Part shown: in pieces, positions 26,501 to 33,000 of the stretch
How the letters are laid out: each line of letters opens with the position of its first letter
How positions within the stretch are numbered: the first letter of the stretch is position 1
Source: Akkermansia sp.
Lineage (GTDB): Bacteria > Verrucomicrobiota > Verrucomicrobiia > Verrucomicrobiales > Akkermansiaceae
Direction: 5' to 3'
NCBI GenBank assembly: GCA_024405435.1
Contig: JAKSOU010000008.1
Location: 1-53,842 of the forward strand
Length of the DNA: 53,842 nt
Notes under the pieces: generated by a model
Told to the model about the DNA's origin: nothing
What the model saw: the letters and a program-made list of their open reading frames with translations, nothing else
Databases searched by the model: none
Program-made: the position numbers and the translations under genes

Positions 26501-28193
26501 CGTGGGCGTGGATGCGCAGGCGATCAAGGCCATGGGCAAGAGCGTCCTGCTCGCAACCAACCGGGATATCACGCTCGGCAATGGAGACATCTCGGCAGAG
26601 AACCTGTTCCTCTCCACCACCCGCAGCCTCAGCGGCGGCGTGGAAAACACCGTGTCCGGGTTCATCAACCTCTATGCGGACGAAGGCATCGGCACCGCCG
26701 ACAGCTCCTTCCGCATCGGCGGCGAGGCCACCTTCACCCTGGGAAGCACCGGGGATGTCTACGTCAAACCCACCACCAAAGATGTCAAGGTGGGCTCCAT
26801 CTCCGGCAAGAGGGTCGTTGTGGATTGCAGCTCGGGGAGCCTGTCGCCCATCCTCAAAAAGACGGTTCAACCGAACATCATCGGGCAGCGCATCGACTTC
26901 TACGGCGACCTGGACACCGGGCTGAGTTTCCGCACCACGGGAACAAGCCGGGAAGAAGGCGGCCTGCACTGGTACGGCGGCAGCTCCGGCACCCTCAAGT
27001 TCAACGCCCTCAACACCGCCTACACCTTCTGGTTCGTGCGGGAGGACGGCGCCCCGAATCCCGGCCAGGTCGATATCGGCTACAGCGGGCACTTGTACAT
27101 CGTCAACCTGGCCAGTGCCAATGTGCATCCGCTTCTCCGGGCCAGCGCGAAATCCGGCGGGGCACCGGCACTCGCCGCACCGCCCGCCATGGGCGGAGGC
27201 TCCGATGCCATTGCGGCGAGCTTCCATCAAATCAAGGCGAAGGGTACGGGGAGCATCCTGGAGTTTGAAGGGGACCAGACGTTCGGCAGCCTGTCTTTGG
27301 ATGGCGAAGGCGCCTACACCGTCCTCGCGCCCGGCGAGCTGCTCCTCGGCAGCTCCCTCTCCGTCGGCGGCAACGCCACCCTCTCCTTCGCCGGGCTCGG
27401 CAGCACGCAGGGGGATGCCGTCGGCATCAACAGCACAGGCAACCTGGCACTCGCCTCCTGCGAGGTCAAGAACGACCTCGTTGTCAACGGCACGGGCAAC
27501 GTCTCCCTGGCGGATGTGCGCCTGGCCGGGGAGGCTTCCATTGCGGGTGACACCGTCTCCCTCAACGGCACCTCCGGCGCGCAGAAGCTTGTCCTCAGCG
27601 GCAGCAACGGCGTCTCCGGCAAGGATGTCTCCAGTTCGGAAATCGTCGCCAACAGCTCCCATGCCGGCGTGTTCCTGAACTCCACCAGCACCAACAGCCT
27701 GAGCGGCTCCTCGCACAAGTCCTTCGTGGCATCCGTCCGCCCCATGGACGGCTCCGCGGGCGTCACCGTGGGGAACGTATCCGCCAACGGCGCCACCTCC
27801 AAGGTCATCATCCAGGCCATCGCGGACCAGCTGGTGCTGGACGGCTACATCTCCGGCGCGGCGCTGGAGTTCTACAGCACGGGCGCCATAGACGAGGAGA
27901 CGGGGGCGATGCTGCTTTCCCTCTATCCGTTCTGGGACGTGTGGCAGAGTGGGGACCCGGAAGTGTGGAACCTGGCCATCGAGACCCTGGAGTCGGACCT
28001 CAGGGAAGGCTACATCTGGCTTGTGGAGGAGGTGGAGTCCCTGGCGGAAAAGAGCTGCGACAGCGTGGATGAGCTGCGCCGCAAGGTGAACGCCGGGGGG
28101 CAGCCCCACAGCGCCGCCCCGCTCCGCTTCACGGACGGGAAGGGCAACACCGTCTCCCGCGACCAGTTCGCCAACCTCATCACAAGCAAATAA
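11514..28193 (+). CDS. Giant filamentous TpsA exoprotein (leukotoxin LktA-family adhesin)
   Basis: This 5559-residue protein is the secreted partner of a two-partner secretion system. It starts MKLHLPCRLRRAVVRALFAA, a signal peptide ending near SSTYA. The TPS domain follows (about 34-260), with FSTFDVYADTTANLHLADG, VLNSYKDGRIGGDVYF and the diagnostic NPHGIIVGKSGVINVGS, which corresponds to the NPNGI box of FhaB. Most of the rest is repetitive, Gly/Thr/Ser/Asp-rich beta-helix like that of fusobacterial leukotoxin LktA. Two segments break the pattern: a charged coiled-coil-like stretch at about 2030-2142 and a helical, less repetitive region at about 4619-4869. There is no PEP-CTERM tail or membrane anchor. 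It is followed after 18 nt by its transporter. Adhesion or toxicity is inferred from the family, not shown. Confidence 0.9.
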   Translation: MKLHLPCRLRRAVVRALFAAATVVTTLASSTYADMITPDGRTATQVIQSGNVYDVYTNTVRGNTGFNSFSTFDVYADTTANLHLADGTGRLINVVRDSSSHIDGVLNSYKDGRIGGDVYFLNPHGIIVGKSGVINVGSISMSTPTAAFVEQLIARDGSISPTATQAVLAGDMPINEKGTISIKGKVNSASTAEIRAGRAEVKGGEINARVKLSEMVNTGGRKVDTQGMSIQDGKLSFGATPAGESKAAEPVAEPEAEPEEEATSRMADISIFADNVLVDGGFLNADSVYIDPDEASLSDTAISGEYTAEARIITIKNVSVKEGEKLTSFTLYGNNELEAGDVSVTISNSNIVADEMNIFATATTDGAEAIVSITGSTLGTSQENAALTIYATSESGNSRVDIQRSTLTADNGVDAAAMSGQGDASLTLDAASSVNTGIVSLAAATVIGNADVGVHGKVSGGSAVTIAATTGYDGSDYTEGQDISKMKLTSEGGGDATVTVDGTVESGGTLTVGAYAVGTSGDATVDISGSLSAMATETKQIGELGLDRTEAETANETDSEDQVNAKNAAYLDRYVKYLKTLPTAEGSTGTIAVEAASNAGDASVSVTQPDFSYKLESSLSASISADAAEAASVMLAGEITSGNISATAKGKTSTLSVSMDGFLEARPHQRFEQDGTVVSLEKANGSISLEAGTHDDDNPDPDAPAPSKRDSVLLEVAGVLTAMRGELDEKGEGGAISLVSSGRLTVDDGALLSASSHSGKGGTIYLDAPEYKILAGTSDFEVTGDSESGGVLLMSYEEVTGDNINNLDDMSASFLSGTFNPSDSNNGGAPKLFAANNPTDDFTDWNVGYHRVRLSGKIKLNKDIDASLSTTAIADNTEIDGGGFSLKLKNNFSHQFNFGALITIGKNVKIKNVKDFTLNWNHEGYMEAILSTYIGSPTRLTVGDNFTVEASGNVAITLSGMYNTYIHFGDNVNIQAGGDVKISAKTWNGMGTNLFSSSTTNLLSKLIHLGPGTNDMPGFNLVSESDLVKFNTEEFFTRLFQTLFGSDEEHYLTKTGENIRRAFSQQFGIRFSYASVTFGNEDLPKTVSSSSISGGNVTIAAESCASVTGRKTTENDCFSLSVGFIYNQSKIDLGNGEMKILAKKNKKGEGGNVSITSTIDSKVSLENVYSSQSDEYSVGVLASVGVNSNTIYIDKAVKITADGDIDIAAKSDIEAKPFMSLSRGTDQEINVANAKDRANNYTAKAGTVITFGANVLVHNSDTTINGTLDSSGGDIKVKSETDIHSTLTMNGSIQNTLGKAKTKEQRKKDAKASSLTTIARALVVLNIPLLGQYGADSWGEPMKMEFGDTLDYPKYWSGTQNDVKETFESLTGFQNQSSQVQETCWDVCMATDVVVAKNNLTFNGTAKAEEGSVELSATSSIEAACGAETSIVGIPVKTAVAGAVAVPVVDGTTVLTIGNSAVITAAKDINVSSSTELPMSLDPIGWRDLVESVKKKGVEKVTGVVKFLQDVAGYWRDYRDNGEFGALDALTSSHASTFMRDTGSKNKDATVAGGDVVVDVRNLDTKTIIQDNAKLKAGGDIKVDSSITGKQATVAGRLPIYLSTKLKSYMSTEQATSGFGASIIVGKKSLNTVTYIGAATLEAEHLNVDATGDVFMLELSAAGTVDAAKNAAQGGINVIWEKKMTVSEISNGASITLHGKKEKDKKSSVTASDTSTLLSITGMLADSKGTVALGAGVAIMVNKAFTAAMLGNNYPINGDYESIWLDNILGDTTKSFTREDLKGRDAAITLNFASDGDFLVKAKDTGLILNVGIAGAIKRESSGNGADIAANVGVIGNTTDTTARQYLVNVISEQGGNDITTEATDNATIVSVAGDAAINSSGKQDTVVGAGAVSAITGTMDTTAYVTDYNTTHVAVIDPETGKQITDGQGKPVFTDSTLGEFKVNSSNDATAVAVDVAVGIGAAKAGIAAGVSVNLLTGNTGSYLTGGSVNAEKVGVTSLTDLTACSVTLGTAIDIDFSRIASKDSSSQAEINPEDVSWLDIEEARKKYRQEQQQNPNKGQNPDEQIKQEVDKQIANQDKQINDIQNDSQVIQDEPPKIQKHPNGIVNEEEKDYAQECREYAEWQASHVDEMHNEWKEKKNALLLSAPGRLGAEGTSFDLGASVAVNQMNMRSSAIVEGCTITTTGELKVTADDKSVITAVSVGAAATNANGTAIAAGGVFSFAIVGSVTEAVIRQGTGRDEKLTIRADSLTLHAIDDHRERVWSFGGGYGSSAGLGLVLSLGSFAGATTMALVENVNAVIQKKVDILSYSNLDATFISIGGSGSSGVASLSGMVNYMNFNNHVVTDINNSILTVVANEGEGDHFRARAVSTRSFIDGVGGLDLRINTDKAGAGVGMVLSLVYVGGNGADDTNLTQLLVSDSIINSVGATVLTADSHSTGTLGVANANVSISSLTNSGFGGIVANGSLALMNDASTTQVDITRTVINKTGPAKQFLPVAWEGEPLPPLPIEEEEIDYSNAVVTTKANSSSCLTLGLGSLAVEIGKGVAMGASVGVLKDQAATLATMTDSTVGEAKDFTLQATGNAELTGIVVGGGASVLATSGGGMTGTIAHKVVAQLAESDVNVEGKLAVKAENTSCVGTDKNGGAKGARFTVANGSLGLFGGSASVDVSIIDVADLVQANAHNVSVTAGEMEVRADEHSYANSITVNLAGGKYVAAAVNVLRPVLRGAAQASVTADKEVLANKKGVGITTTKNKVKDAKGQPTATTGNLTVASTNKQTLSADLWAFAVALNFDFMKGEWYKSIAVAPCVCVNSINMAGSSDSRIQGPLTLNVGGDLNIEADTDRNVTYTAVPVAVAASLLSAAINVDVSSMRISGDTGDLIQQEDDALVKNVLEKLGTELNDVKKLINGANIKKMSKDAQLTISTDVKNAMSDALNSANVIQNPNTSAVLDLGKVVDGTSTKQPGTATVAGNVTIHAKDIITTTPRTVNVTGSMLAIGAHVLSTDVKSTAEAIVKDTMLTATGDITVEAQQEHRDDFVSTGVSVGAISIPVAVYNWDDKSAEKISLEGQTSLTSNQGSINIGTDSFVWEDFRHRSVSAGAVGLAFFFPTFSQQDTNALTIGDKVKITAADKVKIKTYSFSHFDAETTDITLSSGGSLDVNVNGVGLSVNQKLTTGDDVTITGGMVDILQETERHINWHTNHVTGAFGASLSFPFITITDNVDAALTIGNRNTITATSGALTIASDVCSYTDIKFYGVNAAAASLGVSENSFTETIDNKVELKDSVKLWAKDSTVRAKSKHSGEMKGNNIAASGIAVDILNTHNDGNVTSTVAIGDGFEATGVPGADKKPTTGHSLTLEAINENTFLCRGNKVTVGLALVPFSRNAFLTNGESTATITLDGGKIDVEDFTAKATTDVSVKVNQLLVSASITACTNTGAADNKIPQTATVTLGKDDKSLEIKADNVNIIAHNKYLLDRLDEASDSMLHGTGAALAGSVNAVIIDAKSDLTATVTLGEGSKIERHLDTAHYLNRDKYKTLISATNNEESNVSCDIKCFGLLCFMAGKTWDMTNAKAMLDLNGSIDTWGDTELTAYSHTRHIMRNFFQFVGIPISSGFSIRNIITATDVVNIANTVESNGNITIQAGSTKGEYKLVDGAVVLAGDDDTNYTGFSWGEKNYDISNSRTEKVVFKAGARVRAGGELAIYNDSSANTTQQPFDRNKVSNPYAAGATDTGANVTSTVEMAGDVQLYAGLGSAVSMIFHKDPSSRADAPKAALQFTSAQQLFAEQEKVGDLWQMNVTRGLGEKAGGLFDVIQPAGSGGKPILGINNLTLPGMAFRIVSKAENLATFNGKLYSPAKHGLDIFIAADWTGDVETRGVTLQGHETGLIFNFQPADSKICTVDPCAGPELYLAEGVSIRSMAQGNLTLTGTYEFPYSTFLATSDHNLTITGEVRCGNSVFEAGGNFTIDTPTSDYALRSALSMYEGLFKQWEATIPGKVVNYGKEVVANSGVDGSADNDTDGVYKAQDYVAKYDYEQVKKAAADAISGKEAKIDAMGTVTINAKVVDLNGKIYSGYLNSDMRIDPNFRVLTNDGKSITVTDAQALYNKAKDKNAVQTIFKLDGYTGVALVYDASKKEIFLNSYEALEAGITITGNIVNSDPTGNSGLYVAGPGRSVDIDNQSGCTLNVGTVELIKNSGTAGITLNNTYTKRSTTYTLNGNRWEKREYDLEQGTDGTWVQKTCLSTTQVNPSDGIMYNGLSPMQVKLQRDMKIGITEHGRLSHGGDIGDVPDFFEKYKVSETDTAALIGKKGKEKHTIVDGININNSAGALQPTSPLTATYVAKDAAHADGDAFSNHSLTDKKITALNNPNISARWQYQMTYDELVTNTLYVSAANDVAINLGSAGSGGLGIKSGNVNFFGNVNAGSCTVEAGNAITAEKTAFINSGIIDMTATAGGIGGKVVDGEKIALAFNAGKASFTAGLDIYLSHVSTTARPDINELVLKTGKSAELRSGGAIKALDLTARDSATIAAQGQINVTAGYIGSEASAYPARISLSSQNGGISVSGGDFTRGIFTVKAEKNVSINSTAAGNLTLDYVESRAGNVDIAAKGNIFSVCGTDMSNPDPSFEAPMEALAEDFYQQMLDYETKYYAKDANGKYINRTADGILALPEKEEIKTMETLAEAFTTLYNSGRGDELGDVMLYLSGTDAVEKTVFNDTADALAYLAQHADKLESVFVRAYYDKMMVDITNEVRLMHGPEKDINYGQFDESVYRLYWLTDCNGKPVYRDSKGNFISPVMEDSGQAVYSPEMCEAITKQFRGQAARGGNVPYRVEDSALFKALTGTANGSQANMHRLGKMEDGLGSLVGGQAIGDMQATVSAKQGTVSLTAGNGLGDIGGGTFHFTIKPIKPEKVDGKFVYSNWAQTVIDSATRHIWPGIVSASPVNKATGEYEITLSYIEFPLGGFNKVNDAFMQRALPMDVEWMPGYDVYRVYLRNYVGVDAQAIKAMGKSVLLATNRDITLGNGDISAENLFLSTTRSLSGGVENTVSGFINLYADEGIGTADSSFRIGGEATFTLGSTGDVYVKPTTKDVKVGSISGKRVVVDCSSGSLSPILKKTVQPNIIGQRIDFYGDLDTGLSFRTTGTSREEGGLHWYGGSSGTLKFNALNTAYTFWFVREDGAPNPGQVDIGYSGHLYIVNLASANVHPLLRASAKSGGAPALAAPPAMGGGSDAIAASFHQIKAKGTGSILEFEGDQTFGSLSLDGEGAYTVLAPGELLLGSSLSVGGNATLSFAGLGSTQGDAVGINSTGNLALASCEVKNDLVVNGTGNVSLADVRLAGEASIAGDTVSLNGTSGAQKLVLSGSNGVSGKDVSSSEIVANSSHAGVFLNSTSTNSLSGSSHKSFVASVRPMDGSAGVTVGNVSANGATSKVIIQAIADQLVLDGYISGAALEFYSTGAIDEETGAMLLSLYPFWDVWQSGDPEVWNLAIETLESDLREGYIWLVEEVESLAEKSCDSVDELRRKVNAGGQPHSAAPLRFTDGKGNTVSRDQFANLITSK

Positions 28194-28211
28194 CACCCAC
28201 GCCAAGACACC

Positions 28212-29885
28212 ATGAAGAGAATCTGCATTCCCCTCGCCATCGCCCTCGCCCTCCCCGCGTTTGCGCAGGACGCCGCCCAGACCAGCGGGCGTATCCAAGA
28301 GAGCCTGGAGCGCCGCGCCCTGCAGGAGCAGGTGGAGGCCAACCGCCGCGGGCCCGCCCTGTCGGAAGGCTTCAAGACGGAGGAGGACAAGGCGGACGAG
28401 GCGGCGCCCACCGCGGAGGAGCGCAAGCCCATCCTGCCGCTCAAGAGGCTGGAGTTCGGCGAAACCAAGGTGGTGCCGGAAAGCCTGCTGGCGGAGCTGC
28501 GCGGCCGGTATGAGGGCCGCACCGTCTCCATAGCGGACATCAAGGCCATAGCCGCCGCCGTGAACAAGTACTACCGCGGGCACGGCTACCTCACCAGCCG
28601 CGCCTACCTGCCGGAGCAGGATGTGAGCGGGGGCACCCTGCGCGTGGAGCTCATGGAGGGCACCGTGGGCAAGGTGGATGCCACCGGTCTCACCACCACC
28701 AAGCCGGAGTACGTGCGCCGCGCCTCCGGTATCAAGCCCGGCGAGATTTTCCGCACCGACACCCTGGAGGCCAAGCTCGCGGAATTCAACACCTTCACGG
28801 ACCTCAAGAGCCGCCTCAACATCTCCCCCGGCAAGGCGGACGGAACCTCAGACCTGGAGCTCGTCATGCAGGAGCGCAAGCGTTTCGGCGCCACCCTCCT
28901 GGCGGACAACGGCGGCCAGCACAGCACGGGCTACTACCGCGGCGGCGTGTTCGCCACTGCGCGCGGTCTGGTCTCCACCGCCTACACGCGGGATGTCCTC
29001 ACCGCCGGCTACGTGGGCTCCCGCGGCGCCAACACCTTCAGCGGCGCTTACGCCATCACGGAAAACGTCCTCAAGACCACCTGGGGCGTCTCCCTGGACC
29101 ACTCCAAGACCCACAGCATCACCGACGAGCTGCGTGACCTGGACGTGCGGAGCAAATTCACCGCCTGCACCCTCAACGTGAAGCGCTCCCTGTACACCAA
29201 CGCGCGCAACATCCTCTCCAACGGGCTCGCCTTCACCTTCAAGTCCACCGGCAGCACCATTTCCGGGTACAAGATGTACGATTCCCGCACCAACACCCTC
29301 GCCTACACCCTGGACTACCTCGCCCTCTTCGAGCGCGGATACCTCTACAACGCCGTCATCGCCACCCGCGGCTGGCAGCTGGCAGGCGAGTACCAAGACT
29401 TCTGGCGCGCCAACTACCGCCTGGAGGGCAACTACGCCCTCACCGGCTTCCTCGGCCTCAACGCCCGCCTCAACGCCCAAATCGGCAACCGCCGCGTCAT
29501 GCAGGGCAGTGAGCAGATCCAGATCGGCGGCGTCAACTCCGTGCGCGGATATGAGGAGGGCCTGCTCAACGGCGAGCGCGGATACGCCCTCCAGCTGGAG
29601 CTGCGCGGCAACCTCAAGAGCCTCTGGAAAACCGCACCCTCCTGGCTCGGCTCCGCGGAATTCTTCGTGTTCTACGATTGCGGCCAGCTCCGGCACGAAA
29701 CCATGTCGCAGGCCCTCACCAGTGCCAGCGAGGCCTTCCTCGCCTCCACTGGCTGCGGCCTCCGCTGCGGTATCCTCAACCACCTCAACGCCAGCTTCAC
29801 CATGGCCATGCCGCTCAAGAAGCACGTTTACAACCTGAGGGACAACAAGCCCCACTGGCTCTTCGCCGTCACCGCGGAATTCTGA
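28212..29885 (+). CDS. TpsB outer-membrane transporter (ShlB/FhaC/HecB family)
   Basis: The 557-residue protein should be the outer-membrane barrel that exports the TpsA protein encoded just upstream. It has a signal peptide (MKRICIPLAIALALPAFAQ), a Gln/Glu-rich helix and linker (residues 20-75), a POTRA domain at about 76-155 containing YYRGHGYLTSRAYLP, and a C-terminal barrel. In the barrel the family motif VRGYEEG lies at 444-450, with LADNGGQHSTGYYRGG earlier and a final aromatic strand HWLFAVTAEF ending in Phe, as is usual for outer-membrane insertion. Length matches FhaC-type transporters. Having only an 18-nt gap after tpsA, it is almost certainly in the same operon. Confidence 0.92.
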   Translation: MKRICIPLAIALALPAFAQDAAQTSGRIQESLERRALQEQVEANRRGPALSEGFKTEEDKADEAAPTAEERKPILPLKRLEFGETKVVPESLLAELRGRYEGRTVSIADIKAIAAAVNKYYRGHGYLTSRAYLPEQDVSGGTLRVELMEGTVGKVDATGLTTTKPEYVRRASGIKPGEIFRTDTLEAKLAEFNTFTDLKSRLNISPGKADGTSDLELVMQERKRFGATLLADNGGQHSTGYYRGGVFATARGLVSTAYTRDVLTAGYVGSRGANTFSGAYAITENVLKTTWGVSLDHSKTHSITDELRDLDVRSKFTACTLNVKRSLYTNARNILSNGLAFTFKSTGSTISGYKMYDSRTNTLAYTLDYLALFERGYLYNAVIATRGWQLAGEYQDFWRANYRLEGNYALTGFLGLNARLNAQIGNRRVMQGSEQIQIGGVNSVRGYEEGLLNGERGYALQLELRGNLKSLWKTAPSWLGSAEFFVFYDCGQLRHETMSQALTSASEAFLASTGCGLRCGILNHLNASFTMAMPLKKHVYNLRDNKPHWLFAVTAEF

Positions 29886-29923
29886 TTGCAATCATTTCCA
29901 AGTAAAAATTCCATCTGTTCCGC

Positions 29924-29952
29924 TTGACTTCAGCATTCCCAACATCTATACT
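29924..29952 (+). promoter_or_regulatory. Promoter of the 2555-residue surface protein gene
   Basis: TTGACT at 29924-29929, a 17-bp spacer and TATACT at 29947-29952; leader of about 65 nt, without a Shine-Dalgarno sequence. Confidence 0.85.
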
Positions 29953-30024
29953 CGCCCCCGCGCACGCGGGTGTACGCGCGCGCTCGCACACACACTCACC
30001 ACGCAATCCTTTTACTTCTCCGTT

Positions 30025-33000
30025 ATGAAAAGAACTCTGTTCCTTGCATACATCCTTGCCGCACTGCTCGCCTGCTCCGCCGCACCGCAGGCTTATGGGT
30101 ACGACGAAGACGCCGATGATGAATACACGCTGACTGACCGGTCCCCGCTCGATCCATGGGATATAGACTCGGACGAAGGGACCAATATTTTGGACGTGTA
30201 TGAGGATGCATGGGATGAGTGGGATGACTCCCGGGGGTTTTACGTCTCCATGGGCAACCCCATCTATGTCGACTCTCTCCACGGATACATCACAAATGGC
30301 GGCGTGACAGGCCCGATCTACATTTATGCGGGCAAGAAGCTTACCTTTTACAGTACCGGGTACCTTATGTTCGAATCGGATGACATAGATCTGGCTGATT
30401 TGAAAGATGACGATGTCCTGAGCATAACCATGTTCGATCAATCCACCCTGAATTATGGCAACGCCGATCTCCTGCTCGGGCCCTTCCGTTTCCCATTCGT
30501 TTCCACCCATTCCACGGTCAACCTCTACTGCAAAGACCTGATTGCGCGTTCAGTCGACAATTCCGCCAAGGATTTCACCATCAGCGCCAAGATTAACATG
30601 TTAAACGACGCATCGCGTCTGTTGATACCAGGGGATATCAAAAGCGTATACCTGGATTGCGAACAAAACTTAAACCTGCAGACTTGGAACTATCACACAT
30701 ACATAGGTAAAGACGGGCAATTCTACGGTACATCGAGTGGGACAAAGCTGAATGGAGCCGCCATCAACTTGCCTGACGGCAAGACCAGCAACATCGACGG
30801 CTATTTGGGGGGCACCTCCACAATAACTCTCGGCAACGGCACTATACTGCAGGGCTTGCGCCAATACTGGCCCGACGCGGAGCAGACAGGTATCAGCTGG
30901 CTGCTGAATGACATTCATGTGCGTGAAGGGAGCAGCGCGACGATGCAAACAGGGTACTACGGCGGCATTATCCACATGCTGTACGGCAGCTCCCTGAAGT
31001 TCGATATGGACGTGATTTCGCCGTATTACGATTACGATGACCGGAAATGGGTAGGTGGTGCGGATTTTATCATGTGGAGCAACAACACGCTGGACCTGTC
31101 GGGCAGGACGTTGGACGCCTATCTGTACGTCCACGGCAAAGTTGGCGAAAACGATACAAACACCGTTAAAAACGGCACTATCACCAAAAGCCTGACCCTG
31201 GAGGAGAATGCCGTCCTCAACTGGGAGGGCGGGAACCTGAATCTCAGCGTTGAGGCTTCCCTGGGACGGGATGCCGTTCTTAACCTGAATGGCAGGAGCA
31301 TCAACAACGTCACTCTCACCGCCTTCGGCGCAATCGTTTGCAACGGCACCGTTACCGGCAACTTTACCCTGGCAGACAACGTGGCATATTCATGGTCCCA
31401 ATTAGGCGGCTATGGCCTAACCCTCAGAGGCGGCGTGACCCTGGGCGACAACACCCTATTGAACCTGAATGAAATCAAAGACACCTGGACCGATTCCATA
31501 GCCCTGAAGGGCTCGGCCACCATCGGCAACGGCAAGCTCGACGGCGCCTTCTCCGTGGGCGAGGGCAAAACGCTCACGCTGTGCGGCGATTTCACCGGCA
31601 CGGGCACCATTACCCTAAACGGGAGTGCCACACTGGATCTGGTCACCCACAGGCTTGTGAGGGATGTGACCCTGAACGGCAACGCCACCATCACCGGCGG
31701 CGTGATTGACGGCACGGTCACCGTGAAGAGCGGCAAGAAGCTCACGCTGGGCGGCAAGCTCACCGGCACGGGCGCCGTTTCCCTGAACGGGGGCGCCGAA
31801 CTGGCACTTGGCAACCACGTGCTTGCCAAGGCCGTGACCGTGGGGGGCTCCACCACCATCAGCGGCGGCACGATTGACAACTGTGTCAGCCTGCAAGGCA
31901 GCGCCATCTTGTCTCTGAAAAACGCCACGCTTGGGGACAACTCGTCATTCACCCTGGGCAACGGTTCGCTACTGGACCTGGGTGGGGCGCAGGGAGCAGC
32001 CTGGCTCAACCCTAGCGATGATGCAACCGCCACGGTGGAGAACGGGTGTATAGGCTTGACGGGAGGCGGGGATAAAGATGTGAAGGTCTACACGCTGTCG
32101 TTCACACAAGAAGGCACCATCTCCCGTATCGTGGGCAATGGTTTCAGGGCCAACCTGGGAGAGAACGTATCAATCGCCACGAGAAACAACGTACGCTTCA
32201 TTGAGAGCGAGGTGGAACAGGGCGATAATCAACCCCCGTTGAACATAGACGTAACAGCCCAAGGGAAATTCGCCCTCGGCAAACCCCCCGAAGAAATCGG
32301 CGACTCCACCCCGGTTATCAACGGCAATGTGAAAATCACGTACACCGGCACCGGTGTCCAGGGTTCGCAGAATAAAGATGTGGATATATACTGCACACTG
32401 ATCGGCAGCTTGACGGTGGTTGCAAAGAACGGGCGTGTCAATGCGGGTGGCATCGGCCCGCGGAAGCCGCTCGATGAGCTCTCCGACAACGACCTGACCA
32501 GCACCGGCAGCGTGGAGGCGAAACAGGTATACCTCACCGGCTTTATCGGCCAAAGCCTGACACTGAAGGCGGCCAACAACGGGGAGGATGATGCCATACA
32601 AGTGACGGGGAACGCCAAAGCGGCGGAGTCTCTGTTGTTCAAAGCGGTGGAGGACAATGTGTATGGGAACATTGTCTTCAACAGCGCCCTGTCTGCAAGG
32701 AGCATAACGCTGGAAGGAAAGAACATCGAGGGCAAGGCAGAGGCAGGCTATGTGGAGTTTGAGAATTGCGATATCACGGCCACGGGAGCCATCTCCATCA
32801 GACAGGAGTTCAGGGGCCTTGCCGGCCAAGCCGACAGCGTGTTGACAGCGGCGGCGGAAGGAAAAGTCACCCTGAAGGTGGTGGGAACCGCCGCCGCCCC
32901 CATTGCGAGGGCGAGCATCACCTCCAACGCCAACGGTGTCGAGATGTCCTCGTTCACCGGCGCATTCCTGAAGCTGAAGGCATCCGCGGCAGGTGCCGTG

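Noticed and set aside
25290..28583. Minus-strand open frame of about 1100 codons antisense to tpsA and tpsB
   Set aside because: It crosses the boundary between two clear genes on the opposite strand and has no recognisable motif, promoter or ribosome site.
30025..30100. Lipoprotein signal in the 2555-residue protein
   Set aside because: LLAC at residues 14-17 is lipobox-like, but the -2 leucine is unusual and a good signal peptidase I site follows near residue 25; lipidation is not the preferred reading.
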